A stretch of DNA of 33,181 bases from Candidatus Colicola coprequi (GCA_018065765.1 JAGHSR010000123.1:1-33181), one strand, 5' to 3'. Counted from the first letter of the stretch, positions 23,721 to 33,157 are shown. The notes: generated by a model not told the origin, from the sequence alone. Translations and numbers: made by a program.

Positions 23721-26075
23721 ATGAAAAAACTATTTGTATCTCTTTTACTTCTCCCCTGCACTCTCCTTGCGATGGCTGCTGCGGACTTCTCCGGACTGAA
23801 AATTTATATCAACCCCGGTCATGGTGGTTGGAATGAGGTGAATGACCGCCATATCCCTACGATTCCTTTCCCACAATACACTTCAAGTGGTATGATTGAT
23901 ACCCTTGGTTTTTGGGAATCGTCTTCTAACTTAAAAGTCGCATTCGACCTTGAAAAATTGCTTTTGGACCATAATGCAGAAAAAGTTTTACTTTCTCGTC
24001 GTGATAATCGTTCAGGCATGCGTGACGACAATACACTTGATTTTGATAAAAAATATAAACATTATACCGATGACCCATATGTAGGTGATCGCCCATTCTC
24101 CTCCATCAAGGCTGAATGTGCTGCGTTTAATGCAGATTTACTGCTTTCCATTCACTCTAATGCCGCCGGTTCGGTTGGAGCTGCAGCCAACTACGTAGTG
24201 GCTTTCATTGAAGGTAACGAAACTTGCACTCCCGACCAAGCTTACACCGGTGCTCAGTATGCTGCCGATCCTACTGCTTTCACCATGGCTACTTCCATAG
24301 TCAAGCACATGCGCCATGACTTAGATTCCTATCACGAGGCTGCCGGTGGATATATTTGGAGTTATTACAAGACTTGGTCATTGATTAGCCCGTCAGATGG
24401 TACCCAGGCCTATCGTCCTACAGTGCTTTGTGAGGCATCCTTCCATAGTTATTTGCCCAACACACACCGTTTTCTCAATCGCGACTACCAAACCATGGAA
24501 GCTTATCGTTTTTATTATGGCTTCTGTGAAATTTGGAATATTGATCCACTCCCAACCGGAATAGTTGCCGGTATTGTTCGCTCTAAGAATTTCAAGGAAA
24601 CACGTAGCGGCATGGGATCATACATCGCTAAACCCAGCAACCATCCGGAAGGTGCCCCTGACCGTTGGAAAACGATGGATAATGCCAACGTTGATCTAAT
24701 GAAAGACGGTAAAGTCCTTCAAAGCTATACAACCGATAATTATTGTAATGGTTTGTATGTGTTCTACGATGTCAATCCGGGTGATTATCAAGTTCGTATT
24801 CGTGCACCTCACGCAGTAGAACTCATCGAAGATGTAACCGTAACAGCAGGAACTACAGCATCTATCAATTCGTTTGTTACGGATAGTGATTATATCCGTC
24901 CTAAAGAGCCGGATTATCCGGAATTGGCAACTCCTACATCTGTTATGCCATCCCCACTGCAACTCAAAGAATATCCTATCGTAAAAACCCCTGAATTGGA
25001 TGCTTTGAATATTCATCGTATGTATTTCCGTGGTGAGCAGATTTTTGTTCTTACTGAGGAGGGACAAATCTATATCTTTGACACCAATTCCGGTAAACAA
25101 ACTGCGCAATTATCCACCAATGGCATTCAGGGCAAAGTAGGTGACATCGCCTTCACATCCGATAGCGTATTGCTTGCATGTAACTTAGTTACCATGAAAT
25201 CAAGTTCTAAAACACCAGACTTCAAAGTATATCAATATACCGACTTAAATGCTGATCCCACCTTGTTGTATGAATTCATACCACAAGTAGGTATCCGCAC
25301 GGACTTTACCATCGGTCAAACTATGACTATTATGGGTCCATCATGGTGGCATAGAATAGTGGTTTCGGCAATCTCTGCAGACAGCAAACAGACCGTTTCG
25401 TTGTTCGGTGCCAACTACATGAACATTCCTCCTACCGTTGGCATTCAGGAGTCTATGTACTTGCTTTCTGTCAAAGCATATACCGTAGCTAAATGGGGTT
25501 CTGACTTCCGCTTCCGCGTAACACCTAACGATGGCAATGATATCGGTTACTTCTTGGTTGACGGTGCTACCATTGAGAGCACAGAGTTCTATTTTGACTT
25601 TAATCTGACGGCTGGAGCTGCAATGACCCGAATCAATTTGCTTGATGATGAGGATTATCCTGCCTCTATGTATGGCTCAGAATTCTTCTGCTACGGAGGT
25701 GAAAACTATTGGTTGGCACCGGTTTGCGATGCAGGTGGTGTGAATATTGGCATGAACGTTTACAAAATGCCTGAAAACAAGAACGCTGTCTTGCTCATTT
25801 CTATTGCACAACCCATTACGGAGAAATTCCCTGCTGCCGGATTGAACGTAGCACCGGTTGAATTTATGCAAGCCGGCGTAATCCCTTCGGGTGAAGACCT
25901 GACATTTGCTCTTTATCTCAAGGGAATCGGTATTGCACGATATTCAACACGCGAATATACAGCTCTGGAGACTTTGACGAACAAAGACATTCGCTCACTC
26001 AAACGAATCAACAATGGTGTAGTCGAAATCTTGAATGGGCAAAATATATACTTGTTGAATGGTATGCGTAAATAA
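23721..26075 (+). CDS. Multidomain N-acetylmuramoyl-L-alanine amidase (Amidase_3), exported
   Basis: Amidase_3 enzymes cut the bond between MurNAc and the stem peptide of peptidoglycan. The 784-residue product has a signal peptide (about 1-21, ending MAAA). The catalytic domain follows, with zinc ligands H34 (NPGHGG), E66 and H145 (LLSIHSNA) and the catalytic E238 (PTVLCEASF). Residues about 280-395 look like a carboxypeptidase-regulatory-like beta sandwich (VNPGDYQVRIRA). Residues about 400-760 are a large beta-rich part with propeller-like repeats. The C-terminal end, GVVEILNGQNIYLLNGMRK, resembles the short ends seen on many secreted Bacteroidota proteins, though it is not a full type IX sorting domain. 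It starts 16 bases after the beta-propeller gene and is probably cotranscribed with it. Confidence 0.9.
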   Translation: MKKLFVSLLLLPCTLLAMAAADFSGLKIYINPGHGGWNEVNDRHIPTIPFPQYTSSGMIDTLGFWESSSNLKVAFDLEKLLLDHNAEKVLLSRRDNRSGMRDDNTLDFDKKYKHYTDDPYVGDRPFSSIKAECAAFNADLLLSIHSNAAGSVGAAANYVVAFIEGNETCTPDQAYTGAQYAADPTAFTMATSIVKHMRHDLDSYHEAAGGYIWSYYKTWSLISPSDGTQAYRPTVLCEASFHSYLPNTHRFLNRDYQTMEAYRFYYGFCEIWNIDPLPTGIVAGIVRSKNFKETRSGMGSYIAKPSNHPEGAPDRWKTMDNANVDLMKDGKVLQSYTTDNYCNGLYVFYDVNPGDYQVRIRAPHAVELIEDVTVTAGTTASINSFVTDSDYIRPKEPDYPELATPTSVMPSPLQLKEYPIVKTPELDALNIHRMYFRGEQIFVLTEEGQIYIFDTNSGKQTAQLSTNGIQGKVGDIAFTSDSVLLACNLVTMKSSSKTPDFKVYQYTDLNADPTLLYEFIPQVGIRTDFTIGQTMTIMGPSWWHRIVVSAISADSKQTVSLFGANYMNIPPTVGIQESMYLLSVKAYTVAKWGSDFRFRVTPNDGNDIGYFLVDGATIESTEFYFDFNLTAGAAMTRINLLDDEDYPASMYGSEFFCYGGENYWLAPVCDAGGVNIGMNVYKMPENKNAVLLISIAQPITEKFPAAGLNVAPVEFMQAGVIPSGEDLTFALYLKGIGIARYSTREYTALETLTNKDIRSLKRINNGVVEILNGQNIYLLNGMRK

Positions 26076-26113
26076 CAATCACCGATTGATTATTTATCAT
26101 ACTGTTGCACGAG

Positions 26114-26794
26114 ATGCTTAGTAGGTGGTTCACCGAATTATTCTTTCCTCACACGTGTTGCATGTGTGGGAATAAGTTAATCATAGGGAAAATTCTGTGT
26201 GATGAGTGTTTACTATCACTTCCACGCACAGAACAATTCCTATTGAGGGGAAACTCAACAGAAGAGTTCTTTGCCTCTGAACCACGTTTTGAAGAAGCCG
26301 CTGCATTCTTGTTCTTTGACAAAGAGTCGCCTATTCAACAGGTCGTGCATGCGTTCAAATACCGCGAACAACCCCAGTTGGCATATCATTTGGCAACTAT
26401 TGCTGCTCAAGAGTTTCTTGAGACCGATTTCTTTGAAACGATAGACGTGATCATTCCTGTTCCATTGCATTCCAAACGCTTTCGCACTCGAGGATACAAT
26501 CAATCCGAATATATCGCTCGCGGTTTAGGAGATGTGACAGGTATTCCTGTAGATACCACTCATGTTTGTCGTGTGGTCAACAATTCACAACAAGCGTTGT
26601 TGCCCAAACAACATCGGGATCAAAATGTAGCCGGTATTTTTCAGGTGAATCATCCGGAAGAGATGTATCGTAAACACATCTTGTTGGTGGATGACCTGAT
26701 TACTACAGGTGCAACGATTCGCTCAATGATGGACGCCATGAAACCGTTTCGAGGAAGCAAATATAGTGTATTTGCTTTGTGCAGACCAAGATAA
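26114..26794 (+). CDS. comF: ComF family phosphoribosyltransferase-like protein
   Basis: The 226-residue protein has the two ComF parts. An N-terminal zinc finger uses C15/C18 and C29/C32 (CCMC and CDEC). A type I phosphoribosyltransferase fold follows, with the PRPP-binding loop ILLVDDLITTGAT at about 189-201. ComF is needed for natural DNA uptake in several bacteria, where it helps move or process single-stranded DNA in the cytoplasm. In Bacteroidota its role is less tested. I prefer the ATG at 26114 to an in-frame TTG at 26105 because ComF proteins usually begin right before the LLxLFFP-type segment. It follows the amidase after a 38-base AT-rich gap with only a weak hairpin. Confidence 0.92.
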   Translation: MLSRWFTELFFPHTCCMCGNKLIIGKILCDECLLSLPRTEQFLLRGNSTEEFFASEPRFEEAAAFLFFDKESPIQQVVHAFKYREQPQLAYHLATIAAQEFLETDFFETIDVIIPVPLHSKRFRTRGYNQSEYIARGLGDVTGIPVDTTHVCRVVNNSQQALLPKQHRDQNVAGIFQVNHPEEMYRKHILLVDDLITTGATIRSMMDAMKPFRGSKYSVFALCRPR

Positions 26795-26815
26795 ATATCT
26801 ATAAAATAAATAATT

Positions 26816-28417
26816 ATGACTAAAAAGTATGATTTTCTCATCATCGGTGGAGGAGTAGCCGGTATGAGTTTTGCATTAAAAGTGGCTCGAACACAAAAAT
26901 ACAAGATAGCCCTCTGTTGCAAGACTACCCTGGACGAAGCCAATACAACCAAGGCACAAGGAGGTATAGCCAGTGTGACTAATTTGCTCGTAGATGATTT
27001 TGAAAAACATATTCACGACACCATGGTGGCGGGAGATTGGATTAGTGATCCTACCGCAGTTGAGCAAGTGGTTCGTAACGCTCCACGTCAAATCGAAGAA
27101 TTAGTCAACTGGGGCGTCAATTTCGACAAGGGAGCAGATGGCCATTTTGATCTTCACCGTGAAGGGGGGCACTCCGAGTTTCGTATTCTTCACCATGCCG
27201 ACGATACAGGAGCTGAGATTCAGCGCGGATTGATGAATGCTGTTCATCAAAATCCTTATATTGACGTACTGGAAAACCATTTCGCAGTAGAGATTATTAC
27301 CCAGCACCATCTCGGCGTACGCGTTACACGTCGCACACCGGACATTGAGTGTTATGGGGCTTATATCCTCAACCCGGATACGCAAAAAATAGACACTTAT
27401 CTCAGTCGTATCACTCTGATGGCTACGGGAGGAATAGGGGCTGTATATGCCACCACCACCAATCCCAACATAGCCACCGGCGATGGAATAGCTATGGTCT
27501 ATCGCGCCAAAGGACAAGTCAAGGACATGGAGTTCGTACAATTTCATCCGACGGCCTTGTTCCATCCGGGTGAAACACATCCCGCCTATCTCATCACTGA
27601 AGCTATGCGCGGATATGGAGGCATATTACGCCTGCCTAATGGCGAAGAGTTTATGCATAAGTATGACCCGCGCCTTAGTTTGGCTCCGCGCGACATAGTG
27701 GCACGAGCCATAGATAATGAGATGAAAATTCATGGACTCGATCATGTCTGCTTGGATGTCACTCACAAAGACCCTGAGCAAACACGCCACCATTTCCCAA
27801 ACATCTACCACAAGTGCCTGAGTATCGGTATTGATATTACTAAAGAATATATTCCTGTTGCTCCGTGCGCACACTACATGTGTGGAGGTATCAAGGTTAA
27901 TTTAGATGCCGAATCCAGTATTCACCGCCTCTATGCAGTAGGCGAATGTAGCTGTACCGGACTTCATGGCGGCAATCGTTTGGCAAGTAATTCGCTCATC
28001 GAGGCAGTGGTGTATGCCGATGCAGCAGCTAAACATAGTCTATCCGTGATTGAAAACTATGACTTTAATACCCACATCCCCGATTGGAACGATGAAGGCA
28101 CGATGACTAATGAGGAGAAAGTATTGATTTCGCAGGATGAGCGCGAAGTGGGACAGGTTATGTCCACCTACGTGGGTATCGTTCGCAGTAATCTGCGTTT
28201 ACGCCGTGCATGGGAACGCTTAGATCTACTCTATGAGGAGACAGAGGACTTGTTCAAACGGGTCAAAGCTACCCGCGATATTTGCGAACTTCGTAATATG
28301 ATCAACGTAGGCTACTTGATTACTCGTCAGGCCTTGGAACGAAAAGAAAGTAGAGGTCTGCATTACACCATTGACTATCCTAAAAACGCCAATTCTAATA
28401 TACAAGAAGTATGGTAA
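26816..28417 (+). CDS. nadB: L-aspartate oxidase NadB
   Basis: NadB oxidises L-aspartate to iminoaspartate, the first step of de novo NAD synthesis. At 533 residues it has the usual length. The FAD-binding GGGVAGMSFAL motif lies at about residues 11-21, followed by TTKAQGGIA. Further marks are the substrate-site HREGGHS, the EFVQFHPTALFHPG segment, the YGGILRLPNGEEFM stretch, HYMCGGIKV and GGNRLASNSLIEAV. The C-terminal helical domain is complete. nadA and nadC are not in this window. It starts 21 bases after comF and overlaps the NlpC/P60 gene by 7 bases. The enzyme is cytoplasmic and there is no signal peptide. Confidence 0.96.
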   Translation: MTKKYDFLIIGGGVAGMSFALKVARTQKYKIALCCKTTLDEANTTKAQGGIASVTNLLVDDFEKHIHDTMVAGDWISDPTAVEQVVRNAPRQIEELVNWGVNFDKGADGHFDLHREGGHSEFRILHHADDTGAEIQRGLMNAVHQNPYIDVLENHFAVEIITQHHLGVRVTRRTPDIECYGAYILNPDTQKIDTYLSRITLMATGGIGAVYATTTNPNIATGDGIAMVYRAKGQVKDMEFVQFHPTALFHPGETHPAYLITEAMRGYGGILRLPNGEEFMHKYDPRLSLAPRDIVARAIDNEMKIHGLDHVCLDVTHKDPEQTRHHFPNIYHKCLSIGIDITKEYIPVAPCAHYMCGGIKVNLDAESSIHRLYAVGECSCTGLHGGNRLASNSLIEAVVYADAAAKHSLSVIENYDFNTHIPDWNDEGTMTNEEKVLISQDEREVGQVMSTYVGIVRSNLRLRRAWERLDLLYEETEDLFKRVKATRDICELRNMINVGYLITRQALERKESRGLHYTIDYPKNANSNIQEVW

Positions 28418-29256
28418 ACAAACATGCTATCGTTTTGCACAGCGTAGTACCTGTGCGTTGCCAACCCGACGAAGGAGCCGAACAATTAACCCAGTTGCTC
28501 TTTGCTGAAACATGCGACATCCTGGATCAACAACCTCGATGGATTCGTATCAAATCGCACCTGGACGGACAACAAGGATGGGTCGATTTTAAGATGCTGA
28601 CACCACTGAATAGTGACGAATGGAAACAGGTGAGCAAATTGGATAAAACAGCAATCGTCAAATACCCTATGACATATGCACTCAGCCTAAGCAATTCGCA
28701 AACCATACCTCTGACTGCCGGAACTCATTTACCAGCTTATCACGATGGACAATTTTCCATTTTGGGCGCTGATTTCCGCATTAACCCGGAGATGGTAGCT
28801 GCCACTCCTATGGAAATGACTTCCGATAATGTTCTCCAAACGGCACGCTTTTTCCTCAATATTCCCTATCTATGGGCAGGTAAGAATGCTTTGGGATTGG
28901 ATTGTTCCGGTTTTACACAAGTTTTTCATGCTCTGTTCGGTCATGCCTTACTGCGCAATGCGCGTGAACAAATAACTCAAGGCACAGAGGTGGCATCACT
29001 TGCTGAAGCACAAGCAGGGGACTTGGTGTTCTTTGACCACAACGACACCCTTTTCGATGAACATATGGATGCCAACAACTCACGCGGCGACACGCGAATA
29101 ACGCATGTCGGTATGTTGTTGGATTCTGAGCGGGTAATGCACTGCTCCGGACGTGTTAAGGTCGAGCATATTGACAACCGCGGCATTCTATCCGTTGAAC
29201 AAGTCCCAGGCCAGTCCATTTATACACACCATCTGGTGTCTATCCGCCATTATTAG
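28411..29256 (+). CDS. NlpC/P60 (C40) family hydrolase with N-terminal SH3-like domains
   Basis: This 281-residue protein resembles gamma-D-glutamyl-diamino acid endopeptidases, which cut inside peptidoglycan stem peptides. Two SH3-like beta domains (about residues 1-70 and 75-130) precede the catalytic domain. That domain has C165 in the LDCSGF motif, H232 in THVG and H244 as the third residue; YLWAGKNALG just before the cysteine is also typical. There is no clear signal peptide, so it may act on recycled muropeptides in the cytoplasm, or be exported another way. It overlaps nadB by 7 bases and ends 9 bases from the convergent U32 gene. Confidence 0.92.
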   Translation: MVNKHAIVLHSVVPVRCQPDEGAEQLTQLLFAETCDILDQQPRWIRIKSHLDGQQGWVDFKMLTPLNSDEWKQVSKLDKTAIVKYPMTYALSLSNSQTIPLTAGTHLPAYHDGQFSILGADFRINPEMVAATPMEMTSDNVLQTARFFLNIPYLWAGKNALGLDCSGFTQVFHALFGHALLRNAREQITQGTEVASLAEAQAGDLVFFDHNDTLFDEHMDANNSRGDTRITHVGMLLDSERVMHCSGRVKVEHIDNRGILSVEQVPGQSIYTHHLVSIRHY

Positions 29257-29265
29257 CAATACGTC

Positions 29266-30537
29266 TTATCCCTCTTTCAACAAAAACAGTCTGTCACCGC
29301 GATGGACTGTTTTTTCAGTTTTGACGGAGAAATACTGACCTTTTTTGGCGCAATCGGTCAGATTACCTTTACTATTGTGCATATCGTGAGCCATCAATTC
29401 CAATGCGCCGGTGGTCTCACCTGTAATCAGTAGTTCGTCCCCTTCGGATATATTGTCGGTGGCTTCAATGAAGAATTCAGCCACAGATATATTCTTGAAG
29501 AAATTGGTGCATTTGCCGGCAAACACTTTCTTGCGTGTAGCCCGCGAACCGTATTCATGAGTCCATTCACCCAGTTTCTGTCCTTGATAGTAGCCATCCC
29601 AAAATCCACGATTGAATACCCGAGCTAAACGTTCATTCCAATGAGCAATCTTTTCTTCTATATTGCCCCTATCTTTTTTAACATCAAACTCGCTGTTCTC
29701 CCATGCTGCAACAGCTTCCTTGTAGCACTCGACAACCGTCTTGACATATTCTGGTCCACGAGCACGACCTTCTATTTTCAGCACTTCCACACCGGCATCC
29801 AGCATTTTGTTGAGAAAATGAATAGTCTTCAAATCCTTGGGCGACATAATATATTGATTATCCACCTCCAGTTCCAGCTCCGACTCCTTATCCTTGACAA
29901 TATACCCTCGTCGGCAGATTTGCATACATGCCCCCCGATTGGCTGAAGCCCCTAAGTTGTTCAAACTCAAATAGCACTTGCCACTCACTGCCATACACAA
30001 AGCTCCGTGACAAAACATCTCGATGCGAATTTGTTCCCCCTTAGGACCACAAATATGCTGCTCAATGATATCACGATGGATATTGGCCACCTGCTCCATG
30101 TTCAGTTCCCTTGCCAATACGACCACATCGGCATATTGAGCATAAAACTTGAGAGCTTCTGTGTTGGCTATATTGAGTTGGGTGGACAAATGCACTTCCA
30201 CACCCTGTGCATGAGCGTATTGCAGCACGGCTATATCGCTGGCAATGATAGCATCCAATCCTGCCTGTTTGGCATTATCCACGATGGTACGCATTAGCGG
30301 CAAGTCTTCAGGATACATTACCGTATTAAGGGTCAAGTATGTTTTCACGCCCGCTTCGCGGCAGGTCGCCACTATCTTATGCAGATCCTCTGTAGTAAAA
30401 TTGGCCGATGAGCGTGCGCGCATATTCAGATACTCAATACCAAAATACACACTGGTTGCTCCAGCCTCGATGGCGGCAGCTAAACTCTCCCAGCACCCTA
30501 CCGGTGCCATGATTTCTATGGACGATTTAGTTGGCAT
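29266..30537 (-). CDS. trhP: U32 family protein, TrhP-like (tRNA U34 hydroxylation)
   Basis: Annotated widely as a U32 peptidase, this family includes TrhP (YegQ), which is needed for 5-hydroxyuridine at tRNA position 34, and RlhA, which hydroxylates 23S rRNA. The 423 residues carry the U32 signature EMFCHGALC at 173-181, and four cysteines fit an iron-sulfur site: C181, C188, C204 and C208 (NRGACMQICRR). The C-terminal part (about 330-423) is a beta domain, as in the shorter YegQ-type proteins. I favour the TrhP role from size, but the choice between TrhP and other U32 branches is not certain. Its start overlaps the end of asd by 11 bases, so it is translated in the same transcript. Confidence 0.85.
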   Translation of the reverse strand: MPTKSSIEIMAPVGCWESLAAAIEAGATSVYFGIEYLNMRARSSANFTTEDLHKIVATCREAGVKTYLTLNTVMYPEDLPLMRTIVDNAKQAGLDAIIASDIAVLQYAHAQGVEVHLSTQLNIANTEALKFYAQYADVVVLARELNMEQVANIHRDIIEQHICGPKGEQIRIEMFCHGALCMAVSGKCYLSLNNLGASANRGACMQICRRGYIVKDKESELELEVDNQYIMSPKDLKTIHFLNKMLDAGVEVLKIEGRARGPEYVKTVVECYKEAVAAWENSEFDVKKDRGNIEEKIAHWNERLARVFNRGFWDGYYQGQKLGEWTHEYGSRATRKKVFAGKCTNFFKNISVAEFFIEATDNISEGDELLITGETTGALELMAHDMHNSKGNLTDCAKKGQYFSVKTEKTVHRGDRLFLLKEG

Positions 30538-31531
30538 GACAAATTAAATACTCTGCTATTTGGACCGCATTGAGGGCAGCACCTTTGCGTATCTGGTCAC
30601 TAACACACCAAAATGTCAATCCATTCTCACGACTGATATCTTGCCTAACACGTCCAACAAAAACTTCATCCTTGCCACTTAGAAACAAAGGCATCGGATA
30701 TACCTTGTTTTGTGGATCGTCCATCAACACACAACCCTTACCATTACGGAACGCCTCTTGGGCATCTTGAGTTGAGATGGGCTTTTCCGTTTCCACCCAT
30801 ATACTCTCCGAATGAGCACGTAGAGAAGGTACACGAACACAAGTAGCACTCACTCGAATATCTGAATGCATGATCTTGCGTGTTTCGTTGTACATCTTCA
30901 TCTCCTCTTTGGTATAGTCATTGTCTGTAAATACATCTATATGGGGAATCAAATTGTATGCCAATTGATACGCAAACTTATTCACCGTTGCTTCTTCGCC
31001 ATTCAGCACCTGACGATATTGCATCTCCAATTCTTTCATAGCCTGTGCTCCGGCACCACTGGCAGCCTGATACGTACTGACATGCACCTGCTTGATATGG
31101 CTCACGTTCTCTATGGCTTGCAGGGCAACTACCATCTGTATAGTGGTGCAGTTAGGATTGGCTATGATGCCTCGTGGTCGATTGAGTGCATCCGAGGCAT
31201 TGACTTCGGGAACCACCAATGGCACATCGTCATCCATACGAAAAGCACTGGAATTATCGATCATGATTGCTCCATAACGTGTGATATCTTCGGCATATTC
31301 GCGCGACACACTTGCACCGGCAGATGTGAAAGCTATATCTACACCTCGAAACTGATTACCGTGCTGCAATTCCTGTACCGTGTATTTTGTGCCTAAGAAA
31401 GTATATTGAGTGCCTGCACTACGAGCCGAACCAAACAGACGCAGTTCAGTCACCGGAAATTGGCGTTGAGCCAATACATTGAGCAGTTCTTGTCCCACTG
31501 CTCCGGAGGCGCCCACAATAGCTACTACCAT
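30527..31531 (-). CDS. asd: Aspartate-semialdehyde dehydrogenase
   Basis: Asd reduces aspartyl phosphate to aspartate semialdehyde, the branch point to lysine and diaminopimelate, threonine and methionine. The 334 residues match the bacterial enzyme. The NADP-binding GASGAVGQE lies at 7-15, the nucleophile C128 in NPNCTTIQ, and the general base H240 in RVPSLRAHSESI. It starts 24 bases after fabF and overlaps the U32 gene. Diaminopimelate made by this route also goes into peptidoglycan, though the link to the nearby wall hydrolases is only by location. No separate promoter is seen in the 24-base gap, so it probably depends on the fabF transcript. Confidence 0.97.
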   Translation of the reverse strand: MVVAIVGASGAVGQELLNVLAQRQFPVTELRLFGSARSAGTQYTFLGTKYTVQELQHGNQFRGVDIAFTSAGASVSREYAEDITRYGAIMIDNSSAFRMDDDVPLVVPEVNASDALNRPRGIIANPNCTTIQMVVALQAIENVSHIKQVHVSTYQAASGAGAQAMKELEMQYRQVLNGEEATVNKFAYQLAYNLIPHIDVFTDNDYTKEEMKMYNETRKIMHSDIRVSATCVRVPSLRAHSESIWVETEKPISTQDAQEAFRNGKGCVLMDDPQNKVYPMPLFLSGKDEVFVGRVRQDISRENGLTFWCVSDQIRKGAALNAVQIAEYLICHAN

Positions 31532-31555
31532 AGTCGTATATTGTTTAGGGGTGGT

Positions 31556-32818
31556 TTATTGTTCTATATATTTTTTAAACGCTAAGCATACATTATGTCC
31601 ACCAAACCCAAATGTATTGGTTAAGGCATAGCGAAGCTCGCGTTTTTGAGCTTGATTGAATGTGAAATTCAGCCGATAATCTATTTGCTCATCTTCATCA
31701 CCTTCTTCGTGGTTGATGGTAGGAGGTACTATACCATCGTGTAGAGCCAATATAGTTGCCATAGCCTCAATAGCGGCAGTTCCTCCCAACAAATGACCTG
31801 TCATAGATTTGGTGGATGATATATTCAGTCGGTAGGCGTCTTCACCCCAGACTCGCTGAATAGCTTTCACTTCTGCTATATCTCCCAATGGAGTGGAAGT
31901 TCCGTGTGTATTGATGTAATCTACATCAGCGGGAGTGATACCGGCATCTTCCATCGCTAATTGCATCACATCGGCAGCACCGCGTCCTTCCGGATCAGGA
32001 GCGGTCATATGATACGCATCTGCATTCAGCCCATACCCTACCAACTCTGCATATATCTTTGCACCTCGAGCGATGGCATGATTATACTCTTCCAATATCA
32101 AACAAGCACCGCCTTCACCCATTACAAACCCATCACGGGATTTGGAAAATGGACGTGATGCTGTTTGCACAGAGTCATTTCTGGTGGATATGGCATGCAA
32201 AGCATTGAATCCGCCGATACCCGATGTACTGATACTGGCTTCCGAACCACCTGTGAACATAATCTCAGCACGACCCAAACGAATTTGGTCACAGGCAACC
32301 GCAATAGCATGCCCGGAAGATGAACATGCGGATGCAACAGCAAAATTAGGTCCCTGCAATCCATAGCGCAACGATATGTGACCGGCTGCCATATTGAGAA
32401 TAGCCTTAGGAATATAAAATGGATTGTAGTGAGGCACACCATTGCCGGTAGCAAACTCTGCTATGTCCGTATCCAACGTCGTCATTCCACCCATACCACT
32501 TGCAAAAACCACTCCAATGCGTTTGCGATTCTCTTTCTCCAAATCAAGTCCGGAATCTTCCATCGCTTCGTGCGCTGTCCAAACTGCAAAATGGGAATAG
32601 CGGTCCAGTTTACGAGCTTCCTTACGATCTAGTAGGTTCTCAATATTGAAATTCTTGACTTCACAAGCAAAGTGAGTCTTGAATAGAGTCGTATCAAAAC
32701 TCTCTACCAAGGCCGCACCACTCTTGCCCTCAATCATTGATTGCCAAGTGGTTTTAACGTCATTTCCTAAAGGCGAAACAGCACCTATGCCGGTCACCAC
32801 GACACGTCTTAATTCCAT
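31556..32818 (-). CDS. fabF: Beta-ketoacyl-ACP synthase II FabF
   Basis: FabF extends acyl-ACP chains by condensation with malonyl-ACP. The 420-residue protein has the Cys-His-His triad: C165 (ASACSSSGHA), H305 (NTHGTSTPLGD) and H342 (KSMTGHLLGG). The start MELRRVVVTGIGAVSPLG is standard. Acyl carrier protein lies just upstream, as in many bacteria. The 102-base gap between them contains an intrinsic terminator and no consensus promoter, so fabF is probably expressed by partial readthrough from acpP. The gene downstream is asd, not the RNase III gene that often follows fabF in Bacteroidota (general knowledge, not checked here). Confidence 0.97.
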   Translation of the reverse strand: MELRRVVVTGIGAVSPLGNDVKTTWQSMIEGKSGAALVESFDTTLFKTHFACEVKNFNIENLLDRKEARKLDRYSHFAVWTAHEAMEDSGLDLEKENRKRIGVVFASGMGGMTTLDTDIAEFATGNGVPHYNPFYIPKAILNMAAGHISLRYGLQGPNFAVASACSSSGHAIAVACDQIRLGRAEIMFTGGSEASISTSGIGGFNALHAISTRNDSVQTASRPFSKSRDGFVMGEGGACLILEEYNHAIARGAKIYAELVGYGLNADAYHMTAPDPEGRGAADVMQLAMEDAGITPADVDYINTHGTSTPLGDIAEVKAIQRVWGEDAYRLNISSTKSMTGHLLGGTAAIEAMATILALHDGIVPPTINHEEGDEDEQIDYRLNFTFNQAQKRELRYALTNTFGFGGHNVCLAFKKYIEQ

Positions 32819-32833
32819 ATACTAATATTTGGT

Positions 32834-32869
32834 AAAAATACGAGTCTATAGAAACCCCATAGACTCGTA
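32834..32869 (-). terminator. Terminator between acpP and fabF
   Basis: A perfect 11-bp stem (TACGAGTCTAT at 32839-32849 with its complement at 32859-32869) encloses a 9-base loop. On the minus strand it is followed by five T residues (32838 to 32834). It lies 52 bases past the acpP stop and 16 bases before the fabF start, so it would cut the transcript after acpP and let only part continue. Confidence 0.75.
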
Positions 32870-32920
32870 GCAGTTGATTTGTTAAAAACAATTTTTAACG
32901 GGAAATCAATAGCAATTCCC

Positions 32921-33157
32921 TTAAGCAAGTGTTTTTTCAATGTAAGCTACAGCGTCACCTACGGTGCTGATTTTTTGGGTATCCTCATCCGGAATGGTTA
33001 CATTAAACTCTTTCTCAAATTCCATAATGAGTTCTACAGTGTCCAAAGAGTCTGCGTTCAGGTCTGCAGCAAAATTAGCTTCCATTGTTACTTGTGCTTC
33101 GTCCACGCCCAATTTATCTACAATGATAGCTTTTACTTTTGATTCAATTTCTGACAT
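32921..33157 (-). CDS. acpP: Acyl carrier protein
   Basis: AcpP carries growing fatty acyl chains on a phosphopantetheine arm. The 78-residue acidic protein is standard in length and has the attachment serine S37 in the motif ADSLDTVELIMEFE, preceded by DLN. The three main helices are intact. Only 24 bases upstream are in the window, so its promoter is outside. It is the first visible gene of the acpP-fabF-asd-U32 run and is followed by an intrinsic terminator, which fits its need for much higher expression than the enzymes downstream. Confidence 0.97.
   Translation of the reverse strand: MSEIESKVKAIIVDKLGVDEAQVTMEANFAADLNADSLDTVELIMEFEKEFNVTIPDEDTQKISTVGDAVAYIEKTLA

Noticed and set aside
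26057..26075. Type IX secretion C-terminal domain on the amidase
   Set aside because: The tail resembles the last strand of such domains, but the rest of the usual 70-90 residue domain is not evident, so I did not annotate it.
26076..26100. Possible terminator hairpin between amidase and comF
   Set aside because: CAATC and GATTG form only a 5-bp AT-rich stem with a bulge further out and no T tract; too weak to call.
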